Of a stretch of DNA of 64,000 nucleotides, positions 34,357 through 42,870 are shown piece after piece. Under the pieces are notes generated by a model. It was not told where the DNA came from, did no database searches, and saw only the letters and a program-made list of their open reading frames with translations. The DNA is from Lachnospiraceae bacterium (GTDB lineage: Bacteria > Bacillota > Clostridia > Lachnospirales > Lachnospiraceae), in the NCBI GenBank assembly GCA_017472605.1, contig JAFUPV010000002.1:124001-188000 (forward strand), read 5' to 3'. The stretch's first letter is position 1. Each line of letters starts with the position of its first letter. Position numbers and translations under genes: made by a program.

Positions 34357-35004
34357 TTACAATACAACATACGGCTCCAATTCTGGATATGTATCAATAT
34401 GCGCTCTCACATAGGCGCGTGTAAATCCTGCAAATTTATAGCTTCTGTCAAGCATGACTTTCAGTACCTCCAATGCATGAGCATCCGTTCCTTTTTCGTA
34501 AGATGCTAATGTTTTGTACAAAACAGTCATTGTCAGCTTCAATGCTCTCACACGAACATCACAGGTATACTGGCGAATGCCTGTATTTCTCTTTTCAAAA
34601 CATTCCGTCAATAGCGCTGCTGTCTTAACCGTTGATTCCTCACAATCAACCGCCTGTACATCCACGCGCTCTCCCGCAAACGTATAATTCAGATGTACTT
34701 CCGGTTCTTCCTTACAACAGTCGATAATTCCCATATCATACTTACCGGCATTCTTCATGGAATTGCAATGTCGGCAGCTTAAAAACAGATTATTCCAGTC
34801 AAATTTCAAATCAACATTTCCCCTGTGAGCCGTCAGATGTTCCACTTCTGCACTCTGCAGTTCATCCATCTCGCACAAATAACATTTCCCTTGAAAATCC
34901 TTATACAGCTGGTGAATCACATCCGGCTGTGTATATGATCCGTTTTTCACTTTTTCAGCTGCAAGGGAAACCGGAGCCACAGGCGTTCTCTCAATTTTTA
35001 CCAT
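34357..35004 (-). CDS. ptuB: HNH endonuclease of Septu-like defence pair (PtuB-like)
   Basis: 215 residues. The HNH nuclease core is clear: CYLCEM, then VEHLTAHRG with the catalytic His, then NNLFLSCRHCNSMKN with the second zinc Cys pair and the Asn/His part. The C-terminal 100 residues are helical and unlike general HNH enzymes. It starts 9 bases after an AAA ATPase gene and has a perfect AGGAGG. An ATPase followed by an HNH nuclease is the Septu (PtuA-PtuB) arrangement, a two-gene anti-phage system in which the ATPase assembly controls nuclease activity. The call rests on gene pairing and motifs; no other defence gene is directly adjacent. Confidence 0.75.
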   Translation of the reverse strand: MVKIERTPVAPVSLAAEKVKNGSYTQPDVIHQLYKDFQGKCYLCEMDELQSAEVEHLTAHRGNVDLKFDWNNLFLSCRHCNSMKNAGKYDMGIIDCCKEEPEVHLNYTFAGERVDVQAVDCEESTVKTAALLTECFEKRNTGIRQYTCDVRVRALKLTMTVLYKTLASYEKGTDAHALEVLKVMLDRSYKFAGFTRAYVRAHIDTYPELEPYVVL

Positions 35005-35013
35005 GTGAACCTC

Positions 35014-36240
35014 CTATCTGTGATGCTCCAGTTTCAAACGGGCATATTCTTCTGCAAAATCCACTGCCAGATAATCAGGAACTTCGTCCAAATACAATTC
35101 CAACTCCGCCAACTTTGCATAATCCAACGGAGTCAATCCCGGTCGACGAAGCAATTCCTTATATTGTCTAAATTTCTCTTCCAATTCCAGGGACAACGTT
35201 TCTACTGAAAAATAACTCTCCACAATGCCTGCATAAGGAAGGTTCGTCAGACCATCCTCCACCAGTACATGATTCTCCAGATCATACACCACTGCATTTG
35301 CCGCGGAATTGAGAATAAACGGAGAATGAGTCGTTAAAATAAACTGCAGATTCGGAAACAGACCCGTCAGAATCGGCAGAATCTTTTTTTGCAATTCCAC
35401 ATGAAGATGCGTTTCAATCTCATCAATCAGAACAATGCCTTCCAAATCATAATTACGCCTTGACTCCATCCGCATCATCAAGTCACTGATAATATCAAAA
35501 ACTGCTGCGTAGCCCATAGACATGGTATTAAAATCGAATTTATCCCGGTTATCCATGCAAATCGAAAACTGAAAGTTCTCAATATTAAATTCCAGATGCA
35601 GCGATTCATTATCATATATGATCCTTAATATATGTTCAAAGCGCTGAAACCATTCTTTTATTTCATTTGCTCTTCCGATATCACCTTCCGTCAGCGCAAA
35701 TGCCTGTGTTGTTTTCAAATTAACCAGATACTTCGCCAGCTCCCTGCTCGGCTTGTCCTTCATTGTATAGAACTTCTTCAGTTCAATTTTTTCAATATTC
35801 CGGCATTCAGCCACTTCAATCTTTCTGCTGTCCCCAAAACAGGCTAAAATAAACTCACCCGCCAGATACTTTTCTTTCATATCTGCCAGTGATGTTACTT
35901 TAACAATTGCTCCGTCATTCCACTTTGCCTGCTTATCCAGCCAATACAAAAGATTTCTTTTATTTTTCTGTTCGTTTCTTCGCTCCTCCTCCGTTACTGC
36001 TTCCTTTGATAATTCTTTCTGAAAATGCGCAATGTAGAAATTACACTCTTCTTCCGAAGGATTCTCTCCCATTGCGTATTCCAGAAAAGAAACAATGGCA
36101 TCCAATACACTTGTCTTTCCGCTTCCGTTTTTTCCTGTTAAGACCAGATTCTTTCTTCCCGTCTGCGATAAAGGAATCTCAATATTTCTCAGATGACGAA
36201 CATGACGTATCTGAAGTTCTGTAATAAACGTAGACTGCAT
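35014..36240 (-). CDS. ptuA: AAA/SMC-like ATPase of Septu-like defence pair (PtuA-like)
   Basis: 408 residues. It has an N-terminal RecF/ABC-type half-site (IRHVRHLRNIEIPL followed by Walker A LTGKNGSGKTSVLDAI), a helical and charged insertion of about 200 residues, a signature-like SMGYAAVFDIISDL, Walker B GIVLIDEIETHLH and the switch ILTTHSPFIL. This is the OLD/PtuA-type overall layout but lacks a TOPRIM nuclease domain, so the nuclease function would be supplied by the HNH gene 9 bases downstream. GAGGAGG precedes the ATG. A consensus promoter (36343-36371) starts the operon. Likely cytoplasmic sensor/regulator of phage infection. Confidence 0.8.
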   Translation of the reverse strand: MQSTFITELQIRHVRHLRNIEIPLSQTGRKNLVLTGKNGSGKTSVLDAIVSFLEYAMGENPSEEECNFYIAHFQKELSKEAVTEEERRNEQKNKRNLLYWLDKQAKWNDGAIVKVTSLADMKEKYLAGEFILACFGDSRKIEVAECRNIEKIELKKFYTMKDKPSRELAKYLVNLKTTQAFALTEGDIGRANEIKEWFQRFEHILRIIYDNESLHLEFNIENFQFSICMDNRDKFDFNTMSMGYAAVFDIISDLMMRMESRRNYDLEGIVLIDEIETHLHVELQKKILPILTGLFPNLQFILTTHSPFILNSAANAVVYDLENHVLVEDGLTNLPYAGIVESYFSVETLSLELEEKFRQYKELLRRPGLTPLDYAKLAELELYLDEVPDYLAVDFAEEYARLKLEHHR

Positions 36241-36342
36241 AAGTCCTCCTCACCATTCCTGTGCTGACAATCCCAAACCAAACTTTCCTGCAATTGTGCA
36301 TCTCTTTCCATGCAAACTGTTGTCTTATATGTGATTAACATT

Positions 36343-36371
36343 AGTATATCCCACCGCCCCAAGAATAGCAA
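36343..36371 (-). promoter_or_regulatory. Sigma-A promoter of the Septu-like operon
   Basis: Minus strand TTGCTA (36371-36366), 17-base spacer, TATACT (36348-36343), about 100 bases before the ATPase start. Confidence 0.65.
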
Positions 36372-36381
36372 CAAACAATTT

Positions 36382-36436
36382 CCAAAAAAATCCGCCGGAA
36401 CAGACCTGCTTCATTCCAGATCTGTCCCGGCGGATT
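36382..36436 (-). terminator. Intrinsic terminator after the 320-residue membrane protein gene
   Basis: AATCCGCCGG-ACAGA arms (36389-36404 and 36421-36436, one mismatch in 16) are followed on the minus strand by seven T. It separates this gene from the Septu-like promoter. Confidence 0.85.
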
Positions 36437-36495
36437 CTTTTCCTTTTTTCATTCAGCTGCATTCAGCCGCTGCCCGTTTCAGCAATTGCTTCCAA

Positions 36496-37455
36496 TTACA
36501 TGTCCGGATTATCCAGCGTCTTAATCTCAGCCCAGCCGGCTGCCTCGATCGCAGCAGCGGTCTGCTCATACCAGCCATCGCTGCCCATCACACAGAGAAC
36601 CATGTTGTCCTTCTGAGCGATCATCGCGTCACTTGCGGATACGCAAACCCACTTGTTCCAGTCAAGATTTGCCTCAAAATCCGCGCGGACAGCAGCGATA
36701 TCACCGGTATCCTCCACCGTTACAACAACGAAGGAGTAAGCGGTTGCCATCATCATCGGCGCACAGCTGGTAGCGCTGGTGATGCCGTCGGTACTGGTAA
36801 GACCAACGGTTGCTCCAAAATACTCATCCATCGGCACATCGGAGATGGCAAGCGCATCCAGATTCGGAATCTCGGACGCATACAGAACCTCTTCAATGGC
36901 AGCAAGCGCATCCGCGTTTATCTCACCAATGACTACCGGTTCCGGTACATAGACTGGAAGCTCCTCTGTCAGAGCAACGAAACAGTTCTCCATCGCCTCA
37001 TAGCCATTGATAAATTCCTCTGCAATGACACCGGAATAGTCGGCATTCATGTAGGTGCCGTCCGCATACTCGACGTACATGGAGGCATATGCCATTCCCT
37101 CTTCATAGACGCTCTGACCATCCAGTTCAGCCAGACCGGATGCAAGGAATTCAGCAGCAATTGTATCCATCGCAGAGCCGTCAATGTTACCCATCTTTCT
37201 CTCATCACCGGCCAGCTCAACATAAACGCTGCCCATTTCGTCATCATACGCGGACATATAGGTGGTGGTGGTACCGTCTTCCGCCGTCAGATTCAACGAC
37301 AAATAAGTTATTGCGCCGTCTCCCTGCACGGTCGCTTCCTGAGATTCCAATTCCACGATAGTCGGCTCTTCCTCGGTGATCATGCTGAAGCCAAGGAAAA
37401 TACCCATCAGAAGCTCGATGATTGCCACAAGAATTGCAAGCAGTTGATTCATCAT
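36496..37455 (-). CDS. Unknown membrane-anchored acidic protein
   Basis: 319 residues. The N-terminal 25 residues (MMNQLLAILVAIIELLMGIFLGF) form a single membrane helix or uncut signal. The remainder is acidic and extracytoplasmic, with an alternating strand/helix pattern. The C-terminal part reads SFVVVTVEDTGDIAAVRADF and NLDWNKWVCVSASDAMIAQKDNMVLCVMG, resembling small surface domains common in Lachnospiraceae; I cannot name the family with confidence. AGGAGG lies before the start; a second Met follows directly. It is transcribed away from the glycosidase gene's end with a 62-base gap and has its own strong terminator. Confidence 0.6.
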   Translation of the reverse strand: MMNQLLAILVAIIELLMGIFLGFSMITEEEPTIVELESQEATVQGDGAITYLSLNLTAEDGTTTTYMSAYDDEMGSVYVELAGDERKMGNIDGSAMDTIAAEFLASGLAELDGQSVYEEGMAYASMYVEYADGTYMNADYSGVIAEEFINGYEAMENCFVALTEELPVYVPEPVVIGEINADALAAIEEVLYASEIPNLDALAISDVPMDEYFGATVGLTSTDGITSATSCAPMMMATAYSFVVVTVEDTGDIAAVRADFEANLDWNKWVCVSASDAMIAQKDNMVLCVMGSDGWYEQTAAAIEAAGWAEIKTLDNPDM

Positions 37456-37517
37456 TCAATTTCCTCCTCGATAAAACTTATATACACAGATTATCTTATT
37501 ATAGAATGGAAAATAAA

Positions 37518-40328
37518 TCAAGCATTGTTCTTATTTTGTAAGAAATGATTTTTTACAGGTCCAAGCAGCCCAGACGGCTCCAACGGCATCGTCATCGATC
37601 TTCGGTCTCTCAGCGAATGTGCCAGTGTGTTGATTACAACGATTTCCAGACAATTCCGTCCCTCACACAGCATTCCCGTCACATCCCATCGATAGGGCGG
37701 CGCAATTTTTCTTCCGACTTCTCTACCGTTCAGCCACACCTCGGCTGTTTCATATACCTCGCCCAGATCCAGAATCTGTCTTGCTTCTGCTCCCTCCGCA
37801 GACGTTTCCATCCTCCGGCTTTCCTTTTCAAAAACAGTCCGATATTTCATCGTTCCTGAAAAATACGGATACCAGCCATGGCTGCTGATATCGCCGGGGA
37901 GAGAAGAAAGAGCCGGAAAATGTCTGTGGAATTCAGAACCGTTCTCATCCATTCCGTCCAGCCAAAGCTCCCATTCTCCATCTGTCAGGTTCATCGCCTC
38001 TTCTTCCGGGCCAGGCAGCGCGGAATTCCCCTGTTCAGCCAACTCCGAATTTCCCTGCCCAGCCAACTCCGAATTCCCCTGCCCAGCCAGCCCGGAATTC
38101 CCCTGCCCAGCCAACTCCAAATTCTCCTCTCCGGTCAGCATCGGATCCTCGCGTCTGTATTCCAGACAGGAAGCAGCAAATGTCTCCCCATTCTTTTCCA
38201 CATACAGCACTTTTAGTTCATATGGATTCAACTGCAATTTCAGTTCCCTTCCATTTTTTCGCCCAATCCATTCACACTGCTTCATCTGGTTTTCCCAGGG
38301 ATCATACCATCTGCTGCTCATCGGCAGGCCCTTCCGAAACCAAACCGTCGTTTCCAGTTTCTCTGTGATCGTTTCCGAAAAGAAAAGCCAGATCTCATCC
38401 CCACAATCCGTCTGATAGTGATAATATCTGAGCCATGGCTCATATGTGGCAGTCCGGATCTCCGATATCTCCCATTGTTCCAGACATCCCGCCAGCTCGG
38501 ACTCCATGCAGCAGAAAATCCGCTCCGTCTTCCAACACTCTTCCGTCCTTCCCGATTGGTACACAGCCCGGGGCATCTGATCCACAAAAACAATCCGCAG
38601 CCCCTGTTCACTGGCCTGACACAGCCAGTCTGCCAGCTCGCCGGTTATGTACGAGCTTCCCGGAATCACCAGCACGGGACTCTTTTCCTGTCCCCAATGC
38701 AACATCCCCTCCTTCACCTCAGCTGACAAAATAAAATCAAGAGGAAGTACATCAAAATCAATCTGATTCCTTGTCAGCACCTTTGCGGCTCGTTCAAACG
38801 GCATATGCGCTCCCATCCATTCCTGCTCCGCCGGATACAGAAGCGCCGCACACGATTTGTGTACCCCGTTCTGAATCAGATGGCTGACACGATTTCCATA
38901 GTTCATCAGATCCCGAAAATAAGGATACTGCGGATTCTTTCCCTGCGCGTAAAAATGGGGCGGACAATCCGGATCCGGAAACGCTTTCAGGGAAAACGCA
39001 TGAGGAACAAAATAATTCACTCCGTTCACCAGCATGTGATCCAGAAGCCATTTCATCAGCTTCAGACCCTCACTCCATCCATAGGCACCAAAAATCTCGC
39101 ATACCGTGCGCCCATGCTTCTTCGCGTCCAGATGTGCAAGGGAACTTCCCAATTTCGCAAGCCCATAGTGAAAAAACTCTCCGTCATAAAACGCGGTTCC
39201 TCTGACACGGTAAAACAGACAGTCATCCAGCTGAGGGCGAATCTGCTGAAGAACAACATCAATTCCTGCCATATCCTGCCCCCAAAGCGCCCGGAAATAG
39301 TGTCCTGCTCCCAACCCAAGTCTCGCATGCATTCCATTGTCCTCAATCACATGACCAATATATTCCACCGAATGCGCCCGGCACCATTCACCAATCTGAC
39401 TGCAGAAATTCTCCGAATATAAGCGGGATATCAGATCCATAAACTCATACCGGTTCCTGCCGGAAGCGTTCTCCTCTCCGTCTTTCGTATCAAACCACAA
39501 AGAAATCAGATTTTCCAGATACTGCTTCTTCCAGTTTTGCTGCAGCTCTGCCTCCACGTTTTTGCTCCAGGGAAGCTTCATGTCCTGCTGTCCGATTCCC
39601 GACTGAAATCCATACTCGTCCAGACAGTTTCCAATCTCCGGTTCGTCTGAAAAGAACCCGGCAAATGTCCGTCCGAACTCCTCTCTGTAATGCTGGTAGT
39701 GCGCCTCATATACAACATCAATCAGAAAACGAACCGCCTCTTTCTCAATGGTGCTGATATAATTTTTTCGTCCTGTGCCAGTCCGCGTTTCCTTGACAAC
39801 CACAATGCACCACAATCCATCCGGAATATCCGCATATACCTTCCCATCCTTCACGCGGTCTGTCAAATCAACCAGATTCGTCAGTCTGGACGGATTCTTC
39901 CGGTCTCTCCGGCCTGCAGCCACACCAACAAGCCGCTCCCCCGGATTCACCAAAACCATGAAACTGCATCCGCAAAGCGGCCCCGCCACATCAATACAGT
40001 AATGATCCAGATAACGCTTCCCATATGCAGAGTCTTCTGTAATCATCCCGTTGCAGAAGCCCGTGGGAAAATGAGCATCATCCAGAATCCATACCTTCAT
40101 CCCTCTCTTTCCGGCATGTTCCATGATCCGATCCAGATCCTTCCACCATCGTTCACCAAGAAAGTCCGGATGCGGACGGGATTCCACACATATGGCATCA
40201 ATTCCGCTTTCCCATATCTTATCCATCTCTTCGGTCAATCGACTGGAATCCTCCCCATGAAGCCAGAAAAATGGAATCATATACGTTCCGGCCTCACCAT
40301 TCAACACTTCCTGTAATCGATTTTTCAT
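37518..40328 (-). CDS. Large glycoside hydrolase, GH106-like
   Basis: 936 residues, no signal peptide, so probably cytoplasmic. The N-terminal half is a TIM-barrel-type domain (YMIPFFWLHGEDSSRLTEEM, RGMKVWILDDAHFPTGFC, FAGFFSDEPEIG), and the C-terminal 120 residues form a galactose-binding-like sandwich (DLGEVYETAEVWLNGREVG...). This pairing is seen in GH106 alpha-L-rhamnosidases and relatives; specificity cannot be read. Between about residues 748 and 783 lies a repeat of LAGQGNS-type units encoded by 24-bp repeats (about 38010-38120), an insertion not expected in an enzyme. It is the last gene of the sugar/organic acid unit and follows the truncated esterase by 74 bases. Confidence 0.72.
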   Translation of the reverse strand: MKNRLQEVLNGEAGTYMIPFFWLHGEDSSRLTEEMDKIWESGIDAICVESRPHPDFLGERWWKDLDRIMEHAGKRGMKVWILDDAHFPTGFCNGMITEDSAYGKRYLDHYCIDVAGPLCGCSFMVLVNPGERLVGVAAGRRDRKNPSRLTNLVDLTDRVKDGKVYADIPDGLWCIVVVKETRTGTGRKNYISTIEKEAVRFLIDVVYEAHYQHYREEFGRTFAGFFSDEPEIGNCLDEYGFQSGIGQQDMKLPWSKNVEAELQQNWKKQYLENLISLWFDTKDGEENASGRNRYEFMDLISRLYSENFCSQIGEWCRAHSVEYIGHVIEDNGMHARLGLGAGHYFRALWGQDMAGIDVVLQQIRPQLDDCLFYRVRGTAFYDGEFFHYGLAKLGSSLAHLDAKKHGRTVCEIFGAYGWSEGLKLMKWLLDHMLVNGVNYFVPHAFSLKAFPDPDCPPHFYAQGKNPQYPYFRDLMNYGNRVSHLIQNGVHKSCAALLYPAEQEWMGAHMPFERAAKVLTRNQIDFDVLPLDFILSAEVKEGMLHWGQEKSPVLVIPGSSYITGELADWLCQASEQGLRIVFVDQMPRAVYQSGRTEECWKTERIFCCMESELAGCLEQWEISEIRTATYEPWLRYYHYQTDCGDEIWLFFSETITEKLETTVWFRKGLPMSSRWYDPWENQMKQCEWIGRKNGRELKLQLNPYELKVLYVEKNGETFAASCLEYRREDPMLTGEENLELAGQGNSGLAGQGNSELAGQGNSELAEQGNSALPGPEEEAMNLTDGEWELWLDGMDENGSEFHRHFPALSSLPGDISSHGWYPYFSGTMKYRTVFEKESRRMETSAEGAEARQILDLGEVYETAEVWLNGREVGRKIAPPYRWDVTGMLCEGRNCLEIVVINTLAHSLRDRRSMTMPLEPSGLLGPVKNHFLQNKNNA

Positions 40329-40402
40329 TTTTATCCCTCACATCCATCTTAATCCGCTCTGTTTTCAGCATTCGCTGCACGCACAGAGAACCATTCTTCC
40401 AC

Positions 40403-41116
40403 TCACAGATACCTCTCGAAAAATTCCGGCACGCCTGTTCCGCACCAGACATGACCGCCGCCGGAAAACCCGCTGCATCCGATCCGTTTGTGATCAATTT
40501 CCGGGATCGTCTGAGCAAACGACACCAGGCACATCAGATCCCAGACAGCCAGACCAACCACGGACTGTCCAAAGCCCAACGCAATCTGCATCAGCTCACG
40601 ATGGGAATGAGAATGCCAATTTTCTGCCTGATCTCCCTGCTGAAACACCTCTCTGCGCTCTCCGCTTCCCCGTTCATCCGGACAAAGCACAAAAAAACCG
40701 ATTTCTGCCAGTTTTTCTGCCAGTGATTGATCCCGGTATTTCTCCGGCCGCGTATAAACGGACGGGAACCGGAAATCCCGGACAGTCGTTTCTTTTCCCC
40801 CGCCATGGCCATGCAGACAAATGACTGCAGCTCCATTTGCATTGGCAGGCCGAAGCAGGTAAAACGGCATCGTGATTCCGGGTTCTGTCTCCATGGTCCA
40901 ATATTCCCGGAAATAACTTCCGCAGGTTTCCGACGAATGGAACATCCCGTTTCGTTCCACAGATTCGCAGAAAATCAGGCCGGAAATTTCCTTCAGCCGT
41001 ATTTTCGACTTCTCTTTCCAGCTTCGATGCGCGTCAATCGATTCTGCCCGAAATCCATACGCTTTCTCTGTCCTGTCAAATTTTCTGCAAAATGCTTCTA
41101 TTTCCTCATAATACAT
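40403..41116 (-). CDS. Alpha/beta-hydrolase esterase, C-terminally truncated
   Basis: 237 residues against roughly 330-390 for related dienelactone-hydrolase-type (abhydrolase_7) esterases. The oxyanion strand AAVICLHGHGGGKE and the nucleophile elbow IGCSGFSGGG are present, but the protein ends about 20 residues after the nucleophile, so the strands carrying the catalytic Asp and His are missing. No other frame nearby restores them, which points to a deletion rather than a simple frameshift. GGAGG precedes the ATG at 41116. It was probably a deacetylase acting on the same plant-type sugars as the neighbouring glycosidase. It is unlikely to be active as encoded. Confidence 0.75.
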   Translation of the reverse strand: MYYEEIEAFCRKFDRTEKAYGFRAESIDAHRSWKEKSKIRLKEISGLIFCESVERNGMFHSSETCGSYFREYWTMETEPGITMPFYLLRPANANGAAVICLHGHGGGKETTVRDFRFPSVYTRPEKYRDQSLAEKLAEIGFFVLCPDERGSGERREVFQQGDQAENWHSHSHRELMQIALGFGQSVVGLAVWDLMCLVSFAQTIPEIDHKRIGCSGFSGGGHVWCGTGVPEFFERYL

Positions 41117-41130
41117 CTCTTTTCCTCCAT

Positions 41131-41167
41131 GAAAATGCCGGCATGAAATCCCTGACTCCATGCCGGC
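41131..41167 (-). terminator. Terminator-like hairpin after the binding-protein gene
   Basis: GCCGGCATG (41137-41145) and CATGCCGGC (41159-41167) are perfect arms followed on the minus strand by ATTTTC. It lies between the binding-protein stop and the esterase start and may lower expression of the downstream enzymes. Confidence 0.65.
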
Positions 41168-41212
41168 AAATAATTATGAGTTATGTTTCAGAAAAGACTT
41201 TCTTCCTGATGA

Positions 41213-42802
41213 TTATTCTCTTTCCAGATCAGCATGGTACATCTCGTTGATTTCTTCCATTACCTGCTCTCCGCCGCTGGTGTACCACAAATCCCACGCG
41301 TCCTGCAGTCCAGCTTCATCAATCTGACCTACAATATACTGTGTACGCGCATCCTCAATGATCAGATCCAGATTTCCGCCCATTGCAATGTACGTTTCCG
41401 AGTTGGTCAGGTAGCCCAGCGCAGGGTTGTAAACAACATAATTCGCGCCCTCTTCCCATCTGTCGTTCTGCATCTGTGTTCTTTCATCCACATCATAAGT
41501 GTAGTTTGTTGCATACTTATTTGGAATATACGGAGCCAGCTGATCAAGACCCTGATAGGATTTGGATACACTTGCGTCATCGCCGTTAATCCGAACAACA
41601 TCACCGTTCTCATTCAGCTCCCAGTTCACGCCTTCAATACCGTAGTTGATGAGCATCAGCGCCTCGTCACAGCACAGCTTATCAAGGAAATCCAGACAAG
41701 CCTGAGCCTCTGCTTCGGACTCTGCAGCCTTTGTCACAACGAAGAAGTTTTTGGATACACATGCCAGTGTCTTCGCATCCGTTCCATCTTTGGAAATACC
41801 GGATACCATGCCCATTGACGCATATTCGCCATCATCCAGAACACTGGGAATCTCATTCTCTACATAGTAGTCCCAGATGATTCTTACATCGTCCAGACAG
41901 TCCGCATATGCGCCTGCCTTACTGTTACAATTGTCATCCTTCCATGTTCCGGTATCACGAATTGCCCAGTCATTGGTGATCAGACCGTCATCATAAAGCT
42001 TCTTAAACCACTCCAGCGCCTCCATATACTCCTCTGTCATGTGAACCGGAACCAGATTTCCTTCTCCGTCATCCACCCATCCGTTTCCGCAGCCAAACCA
42101 GGTCTGCATCAGGTTCAACGGACCGGTATAAGAGCAAAGGTTCAGACCGTAGGTATCGTCGACTCCGTTTCCATCCGGATCTCCGTAAGTAAATGCATAC
42201 AGCATCTCATATACATCATCAATGGTCTTTGGTGCATCCAGGCCAAGAGCCTCTGCCCAGTCTGCGCGATATCCAAAACCATATCTTCCCAGAGCGGATG
42301 ACATGTTATGAAGTCCATAGATATGTCCGTTGATCGTGAAGTTGTCCTCAATCTCCTTCTTCGCCTGAGAAATGTACGGATAGGTTTCGCTGTCCCACAT
42401 CCAGTCTTCAATCGCCCAGAATGCATCACTGGCAGCTGCCTGAACAACAACGCCGGACTGTGTGTTCAGTTTCATGATCATCGGCATTGCGGAGATGCCG
42501 CTGGCAAGTACGGTGCTGATTTTTTCATTGTAATTGCTGCTGGTAATCCATGTAATTTCAAAATCATAACCGGTAATCTCCACCAGACGATCATGGATCA
42601 TCTGACCATATTCACCGCTGTTGGGATTTCCAACGAAATCACTGAGCATAATGGAGATCTTAAAATCCTCCGGCAGTTCATCACGGAAGCTGCTTTCACT
42701 TCCTTCGGCTGTCTCAGCCATTGCATAGCCGGATACCATTCCCAATGACATCAATGCCGTCATTCCTGCTGCCGCAATCCTTCTCACTGTGTTTCTTCTC
42801 AT
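41213..42802 (-). CDS. ABC transporter extracellular solute-binding protein (sugar type)
   Basis: 529 residues. A Sec signal (RRIAAAGMTALMSLGMVSGYAMA) ends at an Ala-x-Ala site without a lipobox Cys, which is unusual for a Gram-positive binding protein because it would not be lipid-anchored. The mature part has the family-1 binding-protein layout of LplA-type proteins: GHIYGLHNMSSALGRYGFGYRADWAEALGLDAPKTIDDVYEML, the Ca-binding-like DPDGNGVDDTYGL and a Trp/Tyr-rich C-terminal half. It would capture an oligosaccharide for the neighbouring permease. A small GCCGC...GCGGC stem lies just upstream (about 42825-42839). Confidence 0.9.
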   Translation of the reverse strand: MRRNTVRRIAAAGMTALMSLGMVSGYAMAETAEGSESSFRDELPEDFKISIMLSDFVGNPNSGEYGQMIHDRLVEITGYDFEITWITSSNYNEKISTVLASGISAMPMIMKLNTQSGVVVQAAASDAFWAIEDWMWDSETYPYISQAKKEIEDNFTINGHIYGLHNMSSALGRYGFGYRADWAEALGLDAPKTIDDVYEMLYAFTYGDPDGNGVDDTYGLNLCSYTGPLNLMQTWFGCGNGWVDDGEGNLVPVHMTEEYMEALEWFKKLYDDGLITNDWAIRDTGTWKDDNCNSKAGAYADCLDDVRIIWDYYVENEIPSVLDDGEYASMGMVSGISKDGTDAKTLACVSKNFFVVTKAAESEAEAQACLDFLDKLCCDEALMLINYGIEGVNWELNENGDVVRINGDDASVSKSYQGLDQLAPYIPNKYATNYTYDVDERTQMQNDRWEEGANYVVYNPALGYLTNSETYIAMGGNLDLIIEDARTQYIVGQIDEAGLQDAWDLWYTSGGEQVMEEINEMYHADLERE

Positions 42803-42870
42803 AAAAAATTCCTCTCTTTCCGCCGCTTTCTGCGGCTGACTTTAAATCGATCATTCTTTGAATGATTTCA

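Noticed and set aside
32056-36240. Retron-type system (reverse transcriptase plus Septu-like genes, as in some retrons)
   Set aside because: The reverse transcriptase has a maturase domain, lies inside a clear group II intron with its own ends, and is separated from the ATPase/HNH pair by a DUF975 gene.
40294-40518. Frameshifted continuation of the truncated esterase
   Set aside because: The alternative frame shows no alpha/beta-hydrolase strand carrying the catalytic Asp or His; it overlaps the glycosidase start.
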